Assembly (NCBI GenBank): GCA_030431675.1
Contig: JAUIIV010000003.1
Location: forward strand, 62,001 to 126,000
DNA from: Gammaproteobacteria bacterium
Lineage (GTDB): Bacteria; Pseudomonadota; Gammaproteobacteria; UBA6186; Azoamicaceae
Direction: 5' to 3'
DNA: 64,000 nucleotides
Translations under genes and position numbers: made by a program
The notes under the pieces: model-generated
Seen by the model: only the letters and a program-made list of their open reading frames with translations
Databases searched by the model: none
What the model was told of the DNA's origin: nothing
Shown here: in pieces, positions 35,335-42,858 of the stretch
Layout of the letters: the number at the start of each line of letters is the position of its first letter
How positions within the stretch are numbered: the stretch's first letter is position 1

Positions 35335-36129
35335 ATGAGTTTACATCCATATTTAAATACCGCGGTGACTGCTGCACGAAGTGCAGGACGTATAATTACG
35401 CGTGCTGTAGACAGGATTGATCGCTTAGAAGTTAACACTAAGTCAGCATTTAATGACTTGGTTACAAGTGCAGACAAAGCATCAGAAGAAGAAATAATTA
35501 GTATTATCCGTAAGGCCTATCCTGATCATGGGATTTTGGGTGAAGAATCTGGCTCTATGCCTGGTACCAATATCAATGAAGTGGAATGGATAATTGATCC
35601 GATTGATGGCACCTTAAACTTTGTACACGGTTATCCATATTTTTGTGTATCTATTGGGATTAAAATACGTGGAGTAGTGCAGCATGGCTTAGTTTTTAAT
35701 CCTATGAGTAATGAGCTATTTACTGCTTCTAAGGGACACGGTGCTCAGCTTGACGGACGCAGAATCAGAGTGTCAAGTTGCACATCTTTAGATCAGGCCA
35801 TAGTATCACCAATCTTTGCCTTTAGACGAAGTGGCGATGGAATTGCTAAGTGTCTAGAAAAGTTACAACTTATAATGGAAAAGGTGGCCGGTATTAGACG
35901 TTGTGGAGCTGCGGCTTTAGATCTAGCAAACGTAGCTGCAGGACGCTTGGATGGTTTTTGGGAAGTGGGATTAGGCCCATGGGATGTTGCTGCTGGCGCA
36001 TTGTTGGTGCAAGAAGCTGGTGGTTTTGTCGCAGATTTATCTGGTGGTGATGAATATATGGATAAAGGCCGTATCATCGCTGCAAGCCCAAAGATCTTCA
36101 ATGAATTGCTACAAATGGTGCGTGATTAG
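35335..36129 (+). CDS. suhB: inositol monophosphatase-family protein SuhB
   Basis: A 264-residue FIG-superfamily phosphatase. Metal ligands appear in GILGEESGS and WIIDPIDGTLNFVHG, and the C-terminal motif is GPWDVAAGALLVQEAGG. It starts after a GCAGGAGG ribosome site. SuhB hydrolyses inositol 1-phosphate in vitro. In gammaproteobacteria it also joins the rRNA antitermination complex, probably its main role. A suhB-secDF neighbourhood is common in this class. Confidence 0.93.
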   Translation: MSLHPYLNTAVTAARSAGRIITRAVDRIDRLEVNTKSAFNDLVTSADKASEEEIISIIRKAYPDHGILGEESGSMPGTNINEVEWIIDPIDGTLNFVHGYPYFCVSIGIKIRGVVQHGLVFNPMSNELFTASKGHGAQLDGRRIRVSSCTSLDQAIVSPIFAFRRSGDGIAKCLEKLQLIMEKVAGIRRCGAAALDLANVAAGRLDGFWEVGLGPWDVAAGALLVQEAGGFVADLSGGDEYMDKGRIIAASPKIFNELLQMVRD

Positions 36130-36260
36130 TTTGATTGCCCCAAATGCTTTTGTTTGCTCACTTAGCAAGTAATTTTTTGTTATAGATTAATTACATTTTT
36201 TGCTCCGTGCATGCATGCAGCTTTTAATCTAAAATGTTACATAAACATGGAAGTTATTGT

Positions 36261-36944
36261 ATGTCTGGAAAAACACTAAGAGAAATTCTAGGAACTTGGT
36301 ATAATCGTACTGCTCCTTATAATCCCTATAGGATGGCATTTGCACGCAAGCAAAGTGATATAACAAATGAAGCTTTTGTATCGTTTACTGATCCGCAATT
36401 AGCTGTGGTGATGGATTTGCTATCTACATTTGCAGGACATTTTGATGAAAAGAAAATTAAAAGGGCGATTACTGTTTTAAACTTGCGCTGGAATTCGTAT
36501 TGGGCTGAGCATGGCCAATGTATAAATCTGGATTTTAAAAATATTTGTGATATTGGACGTGCTATTCAGTTATTAAAAGCCTTTGACAATACAAATAAAA
36601 GTGCTTTATATCTGTGCTTCAAAGCTATCTACGACATAATATTTGATGAATTAATTGCTAGGCGAGAGCGTATGCAATCAGATATTGCTGTGCAATATCT
36701 ACAAAGCAACTCGCCAGCAGCAGCTGTATGCAGGAGTTCGAATATTTTAGAGCTTTTAGGAGTTCCTGTTACACATGCTGAGTCAGGCCCTGAGGAAGTA
36801 GATACAGGGCAAAGAATGATGGTTATGGGGTTTGATTCATCAATGGTACCAGCTTTTTCTCCCTTGCGTACTCGTCGAGGTGTCAGTGCTACTACACCAA
36901 CAAATACTATGTCTCCTAAAAGTATTAAACTAGGCCCTACATAA
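36261..36944 (+). CDS. unknown helical protein, tandem paralogue 1
   Basis: A 227-residue protein starting at ATG 36261, which follows GGAAG; an in-frame ATG at 36234 lacks a ribosome site. No known domain is recognised. Residues 35-140 are predicted helical (FTDPQLAVVMDLLSTF, IKRAITVLNLRWNSYW). They align with the next gene product (FTELQLDTVNELLSKY, IKKAITALNLVWNYYW), so the two form a tandem duplicate. The C-terminal 50 residues are disordered and end SPKSIKLGPT, matching the tail of the paralogue. There is no signal peptide or membrane segment. Gene size, duplication and a conserved tail fit a secreted effector family, but this is not shown. Confidence 0.7.
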   Translation: MSGKTLREILGTWYNRTAPYNPYRMAFARKQSDITNEAFVSFTDPQLAVVMDLLSTFAGHFDEKKIKRAITVLNLRWNSYWAEHGQCINLDFKNICDIGRAIQLLKAFDNTNKSALYLCFKAIYDIIFDELIARRERMQSDIAVQYLQSNSPAAAVCRSSNILELLGVPVTHAESGPEEVDTGQRMMVMGFDSSMVPAFSPLRTRRGVSATTPTNTMSPKSIKLGPT

Positions 36945-36959
36945 CTAGTCATAATGCTC

Positions 36960-36987
36960 TTGTAAAGCGATATAATTTGTGTATAAT
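36960..36987 (+). promoter_or_regulatory. promoter of tandem paralogue 2
   Basis: TTGTAA (36960-36965) and a consensus TATAAT (36982-36987) are separated by 16 bases, about 50 bases before the predicted start of the next gene. The two paralogues are therefore probably transcribed separately. Confidence 0.5.
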
Positions 36988-37039
36988 GGCTCTCCCTTGC
37001 CTATGGGCATGTTTTAATATAATAAAAATGGAGATCTCT

Positions 37040-37768
37040 ATGTCCGGTAGTAACAGCTGGCTTACGCGCGCCGAAGAATTATTTGAACTAAACATAAGCA
37101 ATCGACCACGGAGTAATCCCTATAGCCCATCAACATTTTTACACTGTACGGGTGTGACAACACGAAATGATATACATGATGGGGATTATTTTCTATTTAC
37201 CGAATTGCAATTAGATACAGTAAATGAATTGTTATCTAAATATGATACACCCTTTGATGAACAATCCATTAAAAAAGCGATTACTGCACTTAATTTGGTA
37301 TGGAACTATTATTGGAATTCAAAAGGGCAGTCGAAAGCGTTAGACTTTAATAGTCTTTCTGAACTAGGTATAGCCATTCAGTTATTAAAGAGTGTTGATG
37401 AGAAGAAAGAGAGTAATTTTTACAACCTATTCCGGGAAATTTATGATGCAATTATTAATAGATTGATTTATATACCGCTGCTTAAGCAGACAGCAAAAGC
37501 ACAAGCACAGTCTCTGGAATTATCCAATGCAAAAGGCAGAGGCTCAATGGTTTTAGCTGAGTTAAGCAAAGTTCCGTTTACAGGCGAAGAGCTAGCAGTT
37601 AATGAAGACTTAGATCCAAAAAAAATAATATGGGATATGGGGTTTACAGAAACAGAACGCTTGCCTCCTTTTTCTCCATTACTTAAACCCGCTAGCGCTT
37701 CTAGTAGTGAAGGAACTAGATTTTCTCCTGGTCAGAGTGAGAAGCGCTTTAAACTAGGCCCGGCATAA
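37040..37768 (+). CDS. unknown helical protein, tandem paralogue 2
   Basis: A 242-residue protein started at ATG 37040 (MSGSNSW), which follows GGAG and mirrors the MSGK start of the preceding gene. Upstream in-frame ATGs lack good ribosome sites. The helical core (residues 45-145) aligns with paralogue 1 over most of its length. The tail is Ser/Pro-rich and ends SEKRFKLGPA, parallel to SPKSIKLGPT. No catalytic motif or membrane segment is visible. It converges on iscA. Function is unknown; a secreted protein is possible. Confidence 0.7.
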   Translation: MSGSNSWLTRAEELFELNISNRPRSNPYSPSTFLHCTGVTTRNDIHDGDYFLFTELQLDTVNELLSKYDTPFDEQSIKKAITALNLVWNYYWNSKGQSKALDFNSLSELGIAIQLLKSVDEKKESNFYNLFREIYDAIINRLIYIPLLKQTAKAQAQSLELSNAKGRGSMVLAELSKVPFTGEELAVNEDLDPKKIIWDMGFTETERLPPFSPLLKPASASSSEGTRFSPGQSEKRFKLGPA

Positions 37769-37783
37769 TTAGTTTTTTGAAAA

Positions 37784-38140
37784 TTACTCGCTAGCTTGAT
37801 CACGAAACTTAAAGCTCTCGCCGCAGCCGCAGGCATCAACTACGTTGGGGTTATTGAAAGACAAAAGAGAATTCATACCCTGTTTTACATAATCGATTTG
37901 TGTGCCGGCAAGCGACTGCAGGTGGGCGCCATTAACAATGATCTTAACCCCATCAAATTCGAAGCTATGATCATCTTCTGCCTTAGTATCGGTAAAATCT
38001 ATTGTATATGCATACCCTGAGCATCCAGCATCTCTTAGTCCAAAGCGTATCCCTATAGTACCAGCTGGGCTGCTGGCTATACTGCTCTGCAAATGCTCTT
38101 GGGCTGCTGGAGTTACTGTAATTGTTTTATTCATGATCAT
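37784..38140 (-). CDS. iscA: A-type iron-sulfur carrier (IscA)
   Basis: A 118-residue HesB/IscA protein. The three cluster-binding cysteines are in DAGCSGYAY and the C-terminal ACGCGESF. The segment GTQIDYVKQGMNSLLSFNNP is closer to IscA than to ErpA. It carries and delivers Fe-S clusters to apoproteins. It is a lone gene here, outside an isc operon, and diverges from the ParA-like gene 68 bases away. The first or second ATG (two codons apart) could be the start. Confidence 0.88.
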   Translation of the reverse strand: MIMNKTITVTPAAQEHLQSSIASSPAGTIGIRFGLRDAGCSGYAYTIDFTDTKAEDDHSFEFDGVKIIVNGAHLQSLAGTQIDYVKQGMNSLLSFNNPNVVDACGCGESFKFRDQASE

Positions 38141-38208
38141 ATTTTAGCAAAACTATGGCCTTGCTTCTACAATTAAACTAATGGTGGCTAGTACCGGGAA
38201 TTAAGTAT

Positions 38209-39165
38209 ATGGATCCAAAAATGACCGCAAAAGACGCAGCTGACTTCTTAGGGATATCGACCCGGCAAGTCTATAAACGTCTGTTAGAATATGAGTTACC
38301 ATACCAAAAAAGTGGTAGTACAATATATTTTGGTTATCCTACTGCACGCCAGCTTTTTAGGTTAGAATTACCACCAACTAGCCTTAGTTTTCAGATCGTA
38401 AAGGGCGGTACTGGCAAGACTTCATTAGCATATGCTGTGGCGGTGCGAGCAAATTTATATGGCTTACGGGTGTTGTGTATAGATTTAGATCAACAGGGTA
38501 ATTTGACGAGTACTTTTGGGGTAGATGCTGACTCTCTGCCGGTGATGATTGATATTTTGGCTGAGGGTTATAGCTATGAAGAGGCAATAACTCGTGTGTA
38601 TCCAGGCATGGACTTACTAGCTAGTAGAATAGAGAACTCTCTGTTAGACGAAGTAATAAAATTGAAGAAAGCTAAACTTGATGAAGTCTATGCAACACCT
38701 TTACAAAAACTTAAAGAAAAATATGATGTAATTATTATTGATTGTCCACCTAATTTAGGGCAATCAGTAGCAGCAGTAACACTTGCTGTAGATAAAGTAG
38801 TAGCACCTGTTATACCAGAGAGTTATTCAATCTCAGGACTTACTGCTACTAAAAAAGCAGTTAGTGAATTACAGCAAAGTTATCACAAAGATATTGATTT
38901 ATTAGTAACAATTAATAAGTTCAGTCGCCATGCAGCACTAAAAGAGCAAGCCCTGCAAGTGAAAACCAAAGATATGCCCTATGTGCATTTGCAGAATGAA
39001 TTCCCTAATGCGATTGCGCGCGGGGAGTCTATTTATGACTCTCCTAGAGCATCCCAGGCCAAACGGGATATAGATGCATTGACGCGTAATTTAATAGATA
39101 TAGACGCAGCATATAAAACACAAATAGCTACCCAACGCGCTAGTGAGCCTCAATACGTAGAGTAG
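38209..39165 (+). CDS. ParA-family ATPase with N-terminal HTH domain
   Basis: A 318-residue protein. Residues 1-50 form a MerR/excisionase-like DNA-binding helix-turn-helix (MTAKDAADFLGISTRQVYKR). Residues 60-300 form a deviant-Walker ATPase with KGGTGKTSLAYAVA, VLCIDLDQQGNLTSTFG and VIIIDCPPNLGQS. This arrangement is typical of ParA proteins of plasmids and integrative elements, which partition DNA or control their own transcription. No parB or parS site is seen next to it. It lies in the accessory island, directly before a decayed AAA ATPase. An origin in an integrated plasmid or mobile element is likely. Confidence 0.85.
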   Translation: MDPKMTAKDAADFLGISTRQVYKRLLEYELPYQKSGSTIYFGYPTARQLFRLELPPTSLSFQIVKGGTGKTSLAYAVAVRANLYGLRVLCIDLDQQGNLTSTFGVDADSLPVMIDILAEGYSYEEAITRVYPGMDLLASRIENSLLDEVIKLKKAKLDEVYATPLQKLKEKYDVIIIDCPPNLGQSVAAVTLAVDKVVAPVIPESYSISGLTATKKAVSELQQSYHKDIDLLVTINKFSRHAALKEQALQVKTKDMPYVHLQNEFPNAIARGESIYDSPRASQAKRDIDALTRNLIDIDAAYKTQIATQRASEPQYVE

Positions 39166-39234
39166 AGGTATATTTCCTCAATAAAAAGTTGAAAATATTT
39201 GGCGTGCGCTAGAAATTCAATGATAATCTAGTGT

Positions 39235-39351
39235 ATGCGCTATTTTGTCAGACTATTAGGTGATAATGCACGTAAAGACCTTGCACGAGGTAAGAGTATT
39301 CTATTGCTTGGGCCTAGGCAGACGGGAAAAACTACCTTGCAAGTTAGTTGA
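39235..39351 (+). pseudogene. N-terminal remnant of a DUF4143-type AAA ATPase
   Basis: From the ATG at 39235, 38 codons encode MRYFVRLLGDNARKDLARGK and then SILLLGPRQTGKTTLQVS before TGA at 39349-39351. GPRQTGKTT is the Walker A motif of this family, and no further ATPase sequence follows. The 312-base stretch between the ParA gene and the next CDS holds only this remnant and the repeated leader starting at 39391. Confidence 0.8.
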
Positions 39352-39390
39352 TGTAATTCAGTTGCTACAAAGAAAAAAATTTGAATATTA

Positions 39391-39453
39391 TGTTGCATAG
39401 CGGAGCATCTTTCCGCTAGAATCTCTCCCCAATTTAATATAACAACAAAGGAA
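39391..39453 (+). repeat. leader repeat, copy 1 (63 bases)
   Basis: This stretch aligns without gaps to 40028-40090, with about ten mismatches. It lies just upstream of a 139-residue gene, and copy 2 precedes its truncated relative. The repeat carries the AAAGGA ribosome-site end and a small dyad (AGCGGA with TCCGCT), so it is probably the duplicated promoter/leader. Confidence 0.75.
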
Positions 39454-39477
39454 AATAGAATTATATCAGGTTCTTTT

Positions 39478-39897
39478 ATGCCAGGATTTTTCCCGTTTCA
39501 GTGTGAGGGTTCTGCGTCTTCTAATGGTGTTGAAGAATCACAAAAACCTGTGTTAACAGTTTATTATCGTACAATTACGTTAGAAGATCCTCTCCCTATA
39601 GATGGGCTTGCACATGTATTCTCACTGAGTGAATTTAAGGTAGATGAAGCCGGATATGCTGGGCATTTGGGAGGAGGATTGTTTAATAAAGCATTTAGAA
39701 CAGGGGAAGAACTAGTAGAATTCATTGAGAGTCAACTAGGTGCTTATAATTATGATAAAACGCGTGATCGTAAATCATTTATAGGCAATGAATGGGTGCT
39801 AGACCTTCTTGGCCGTTATCCACCACAAGAAATCTTTGACCATTTGATGAATGGTACTAGTCCTAAAATAACAAGTACTTTAAGCCTGAATTGTTAA
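39478..39897 (+). CDS. unknown small protein of a tandem duplicated pair
   Basis: A 139-residue protein with no recognised domain. The C-terminal half (ELVEFIESQLG, FIGNEWVLDLLGRYPPQEI) aligns with the truncated copy encoded at 40095-40328, so the gene belongs to a local duplicated family. The N-terminus is hydrophilic, without signal peptide or membrane segment. The start ATG is 24 bases past the leader repeat; an earlier start was not found. A good hairpin terminator follows at 39957-39984. Function unknown. Confidence 0.65.
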   Translation: MPGFFPFQCEGSASSNGVEESQKPVLTVYYRTITLEDPLPIDGLAHVFSLSEFKVDEAGYAGHLGGGLFNKAFRTGEELVEFIESQLGAYNYDKTRDRKSFIGNEWVLDLLGRYPPQEIFDHLMNGTSPKITSTLSLNC

Positions 39898-39956
39898 TTT
39901 CGAGACCGAAAATACATAACAGTAATTATAAATATTTTATATTGCTAGATTAGAGA

Positions 39957-39984
39957 AGAGAGGCAGTACTATGCCTCTTTTTTT
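39957..39984 (+). terminator. rho-independent terminator
   Basis: AGAGGCA and TGCCTCT form a 7-bp stem with a 6-base loop, followed by a run of seven T. It ends the 139-residue protein gene. Confidence 0.85.
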
Positions 39985-40027
39985 CTTAATTTTTTTCAAA
40001 TCTTATTGCAAATAAATTTAATAAATG

Positions 40028-40090
40028 TGTTGCATAGCAGAGTAGATTTCCGCTAGAATCACTCCCCAAATTAATAAAACTATAAAGGAA
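40028..40090 (+). repeat. leader repeat, copy 2 (63 bases)
   Basis: This copy aligns with 39391-39453 at equal length with about ten substitutions. It precedes the N-terminally deleted relative of the 139-residue gene, showing that the duplication included the promoter/leader region. Confidence 0.75.
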
Positions 40091-40094
40091 CAAA

Positions 40095-40328
40095 TACTTC
40101 AGGCATGATTTATCAGGTGAAATTGCCGGTTTTGTGCTTAGGAAAAAGGAATTTAACAACGGAGATGATCTAGTAGATTTTCTAAAAATACACATCACAG
40201 ATAAATGTTTTTTAGGCAAGGATTGGGTTTTTGATGCAATATATGTAATTAATCCAGATGAAATCTTTAACCACTTAGTAAATGGAACAAAACCATCAGT
40301 GCCTTTACGTCCTGCTTATAGAGTCTAA
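40095..40328 (+). pseudogene. N-terminally deleted copy of the 139-residue unknown gene
   Basis: The frame ending at 40328 encodes DLSGEIAGFVLRKKEF, NNGDDLVDFLKIH and DEIFNHLVNGTKPS. These match, in order, the second half of the gene at 39478-39897 (AGYAGHLGGGLFNKAF, TGEELVEFIES, QEIFDHLMNGTSPK). About 60 N-terminal codons are missing between the leader repeat and the start of homology. No ATG is in frame, only a GTG at 40134. It is most likely a decaying duplicate; a short GTG-started protein of 64 residues cannot be excluded. Confidence 0.65.
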
Positions 40329-40396
40329 AGTTGACTGTAAGATGTAATAGATGCTACTTGCCATAAATAGATATTAGCGTAGAACAGGAGTTAGTT

Positions 40397-41149
40397 ATGA
40401 GTGAATGGAATTTTGCTGCGTTTAATTCCACAGGATCACCTCCACCATTATATCAAACATGTAACGAAGCTCTTAATAATGATACTGCTTGTAGTGTTGA
40501 ATTGATTAAGTACTGCAGTGCATTTCTTTATGATCTAAGAGAGTATTGTCTTGACCGAGTGCTTTTCCCTGATAATGATCCTAAGGTTTGTAAGGAACTT
40601 TTACGAGCCAACTTGACAGAAGATTATTGTAGCTTGCCACATCCACTATTATTTCCTTTAGATTGTAGGTACTGTGATAAAATATCCTGGCCAAATGCAT
40701 TCCTTGCTGCGTCGGTATTGTTTTCCATGTGCTTTTTTGTATTTCTGGCACTAATTAAGAAGAACATACAAGATAATAATGGTAGAAGAAGATACCTTGA
40801 CGAAGATCGTCGTAATGTAGAAGTTCATGATAGTTTTAGTTGGTCTAGTATGTTTCCAAGTATGATTTTGTCAGCAGTATTAAGCGTGGTGACAGCAGGT
40901 GTAGTTAAAGTAGAGCTTGATAACGGAAGTAAAAACGGAACTATATTTCAAGAGAGCAATCCAGAAGATGTTTTGTATGCTAACTATGCCGCAGTTATAT
41001 CTGCTTTCGTAGTATTTGGTTTTGCTATATGTTTAGTAGAATGTGCTTTATGTAGATTAAATGCTTGTCCTCAAAGTAGTGATCAAATAAGCCAAAGCAC
41101 TGGGAATAGTGTTGTAGATGGTCCAAGATTACATCCTGGACTTATCTAG
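40397..41149 (+). CDS. unknown three-helix membrane protein with Cys-rich N-terminal domain
   Basis: A 250-residue protein. The first 95 residues are hydrophilic and rich in Cys (about ten, as in YCSAFLYDLREYCLD and LDCRYCDK), which suggests a disulfide-bonded extracytoplasmic domain. Three membrane segments follow: AFLAASVLFSMCFFVFLAL, FPSMILSAVLSVVTAGVV and YAAVISAFVVFGFAICLVE. The C-terminal tail is short and polar. No signal peptide and no known family are seen. It sits in the accessory island among effector-like genes and could be a secreted membrane protein that inserts into host membranes. That is a guess. Confidence 0.65.
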   Translation: MSEWNFAAFNSTGSPPPLYQTCNEALNNDTACSVELIKYCSAFLYDLREYCLDRVLFPDNDPKVCKELLRANLTEDYCSLPHPLLFPLDCRYCDKISWPNAFLAASVLFSMCFFVFLALIKKNIQDNNGRRRYLDEDRRNVEVHDSFSWSSMFPSMILSAVLSVVTAGVVKVELDNGSKNGTIFQESNPEDVLYANYAAVISAFVVFGFAICLVECALCRLNACPQSSDQISQSTGNSVVDGPRLHPGLI

Positions 41150-41264
41150 GAAGATAAGAGTAGTTGCTCATTGGAAATTTTGTATATGAAATCATGATAG
41201 AAAGATTTGTGAAAAAGGTGTTAGCATAGCTAGCTAATTCAGTTGTAAAATAGAGGAGAGAGAT

Positions 41265-42620
41265 ATGATAACTAGACAAATGCTTATGGATGAATTATAT
41301 AAAAAAGTATTTGGAGATAGAACGACACATATACGTATAAAAACTATAAATGTACAATCAGATCGACGTGTTGAAGATAAAACAGCCAAAAATGCAGTTC
41401 CTGGATTTGATGGTACAAATTTTGAATCTAGGTGGCCCTTGCTTAAAGAGTTTTTAGCTAGCAGGACTATGGGATTTTCTAACCCTGCGCAAGACCCAAC
41501 AATATTTATGTTGCAAGAAATGGATGATGCAGCAAAAGAAAAGCTGCAGGAATACTTTGAATCACAAGGCATGATCTTTTTATCAGAAAAATATACGGGA
41601 GATGCTAGCGATAAGAGTGCTTTTAGCTTTGGTATGGCGTTACCACAACAGTATTCGGTTGTAAATACTAGACAAGTTTATTTTACACAAACTGGAAAGC
41701 CTCTAACTAGAGAAGAACAAGATGAATTAAATCCAGAGCAAAGAAAAGTGTTTAATTGTGGCTCAGAGTTCGCTAAGTCTGCACAATTAGTTACCTTACG
41801 TGATAAGAAGACTGGATTAGAGTTTTTAGTGGTAAATATGCATCCAGGTTTAACTAATGAACACAAGTTAGAGGTTATGCGACGAATAGGCGTTGAACTA
41901 CAAAATGAGAAAAGGCCTATTGTTCTTGCTGGTGATATGAATGCTTTTGATTTCGACGTGCCAGAGCCTACAAACCTTGAAGAAATGTCTGAGACTATGA
42001 TGCAGAATGGCTTTGATGCAAATGCCAAGCATTTGGAAACAGAGGGAGTTCAATCAACTTTTATGAGTATGCCCTATGATATTTTTCGGTATTTAGATGA
42101 AGCTGAAAAAGATGAATATCATAGACTACGTAAAGGTGTAGACCCTATAGAATTTAGAACATGGGTATTAAATATAATTAAAGCAAAGCAAATCCCTCTT
42201 AGCGGTGCTGTATTAGATCGTGTGTTTACTAGAGGATTTGCATCTGGTGCAGACATTAGGGTAAATTCTGCAACCATGACAAGTGAAGGTCTTGTATACC
42301 CTAATCAAAAGCCAGATAGAGCTATGTTTGAGGATTATGTACTTGATGGCTATATAACTGGTCAAGGTTCTGTAGTAATGTCTGATCACTATGCTCTTTT
42401 ATGTCATATAATGCTGGAGATAACCTGGCAACAAGCAATGCGCTTTAAGGCAGGAAATCTTAAAAGTGATGCTGTTGATACTGCTGGAGCAGTTAAGACT
42501 AGCATGCTTTCTATGTTTAGCTCTATGAGGAATTCTGTCACTGCAACATGTAGCAGAAGTCCTGATAGTGGTGAAGAACAGGCAAATGCTCCTTCTGCTC
42601 CTACGCTTGTTGCTGTATAG
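41265..42620 (+). CDS. endonuclease/exonuclease/phosphatase-fold protein
   Basis: A 451-residue protein with the ordered EEP motifs: a metal-binding Glu in FMLQEMDD, the NMHPG loop, VLAGDMNAFDF with the catalytic Asp and Asn, LDRVFTRGF and the terminal MSDHYALLCHI with the Asp-His pair. This superfamily covers DNase I-like nucleases, sphingomyelinases and inositol polyphosphate 5-phosphatases. The tail after residue 405 is low-complexity (SPDSGEEQANAPSAP). There is no signal peptide. The location in an effector-like island suggests action on host phosphoinositides or nucleic acid, but the sequence does not decide. A strong terminator follows at 42675. Confidence 0.78.
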   Translation: MITRQMLMDELYKKVFGDRTTHIRIKTINVQSDRRVEDKTAKNAVPGFDGTNFESRWPLLKEFLASRTMGFSNPAQDPTIFMLQEMDDAAKEKLQEYFESQGMIFLSEKYTGDASDKSAFSFGMALPQQYSVVNTRQVYFTQTGKPLTREEQDELNPEQRKVFNCGSEFAKSAQLVTLRDKKTGLEFLVVNMHPGLTNEHKLEVMRRIGVELQNEKRPIVLAGDMNAFDFDVPEPTNLEEMSETMMQNGFDANAKHLETEGVQSTFMSMPYDIFRYLDEAEKDEYHRLRKGVDPIEFRTWVLNIIKAKQIPLSGAVLDRVFTRGFASGADIRVNSATMTSEGLVYPNQKPDRAMFEDYVLDGYITGQGSVVMSDHYALLCHIMLEITWQQAMRFKAGNLKSDAVDTAGAVKTSMLSMFSSMRNSVTATCSRSPDSGEEQANAPSAPTLVAV

Positions 42621-42674
42621 GTATTCATGTATAAACTTTAAATACATGAATTCAAAACTATGTAATCAACTACT

Positions 42675-42716
42675 AGCAGCGATTTAGAATGTTTCCATAC
42701 ATTCTAATCGCTGCTT
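42675..42716 (+). terminator. rho-independent terminator
   Basis: A long hairpin pairs AGCAGCGATT and AGAATGT with ACATTCT and AATCGCTGCT, with one bulged base, around a short loop. It is followed by TATTTTTCTTTTT. Confidence 0.88.
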
Positions 42717-42770
42717 ATTTTTCTTTTTATACCTATTACCCCTTTAACTGCTAAATATCCACGGTTTTTC

Positions 42771-42800
42771 TTGACATGGAGGTGCTGGTCTGTCAGTATC
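42771..42800 (+). promoter_or_regulatory. promoter shared with the downstream paralogue, copy 1
   Basis: TTGACA (42771-42776) and CAGTAT (42794-42799) are 17 bases apart. The stretch aligns with 44663-44692 (TTGACATG, TCTGTCA and TATCA conserved), so the tandem genes share a duplicated promoter. TTGACA and the following TGTCAG also form a near inverted repeat with 14-base spacing. Confidence 0.55.
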
Positions 42801-42858
42801 AGCGGCCCGAAATATTGTGCTTGATTAACTATTAAAAAGATTATAAAGAGGTTCGTAT

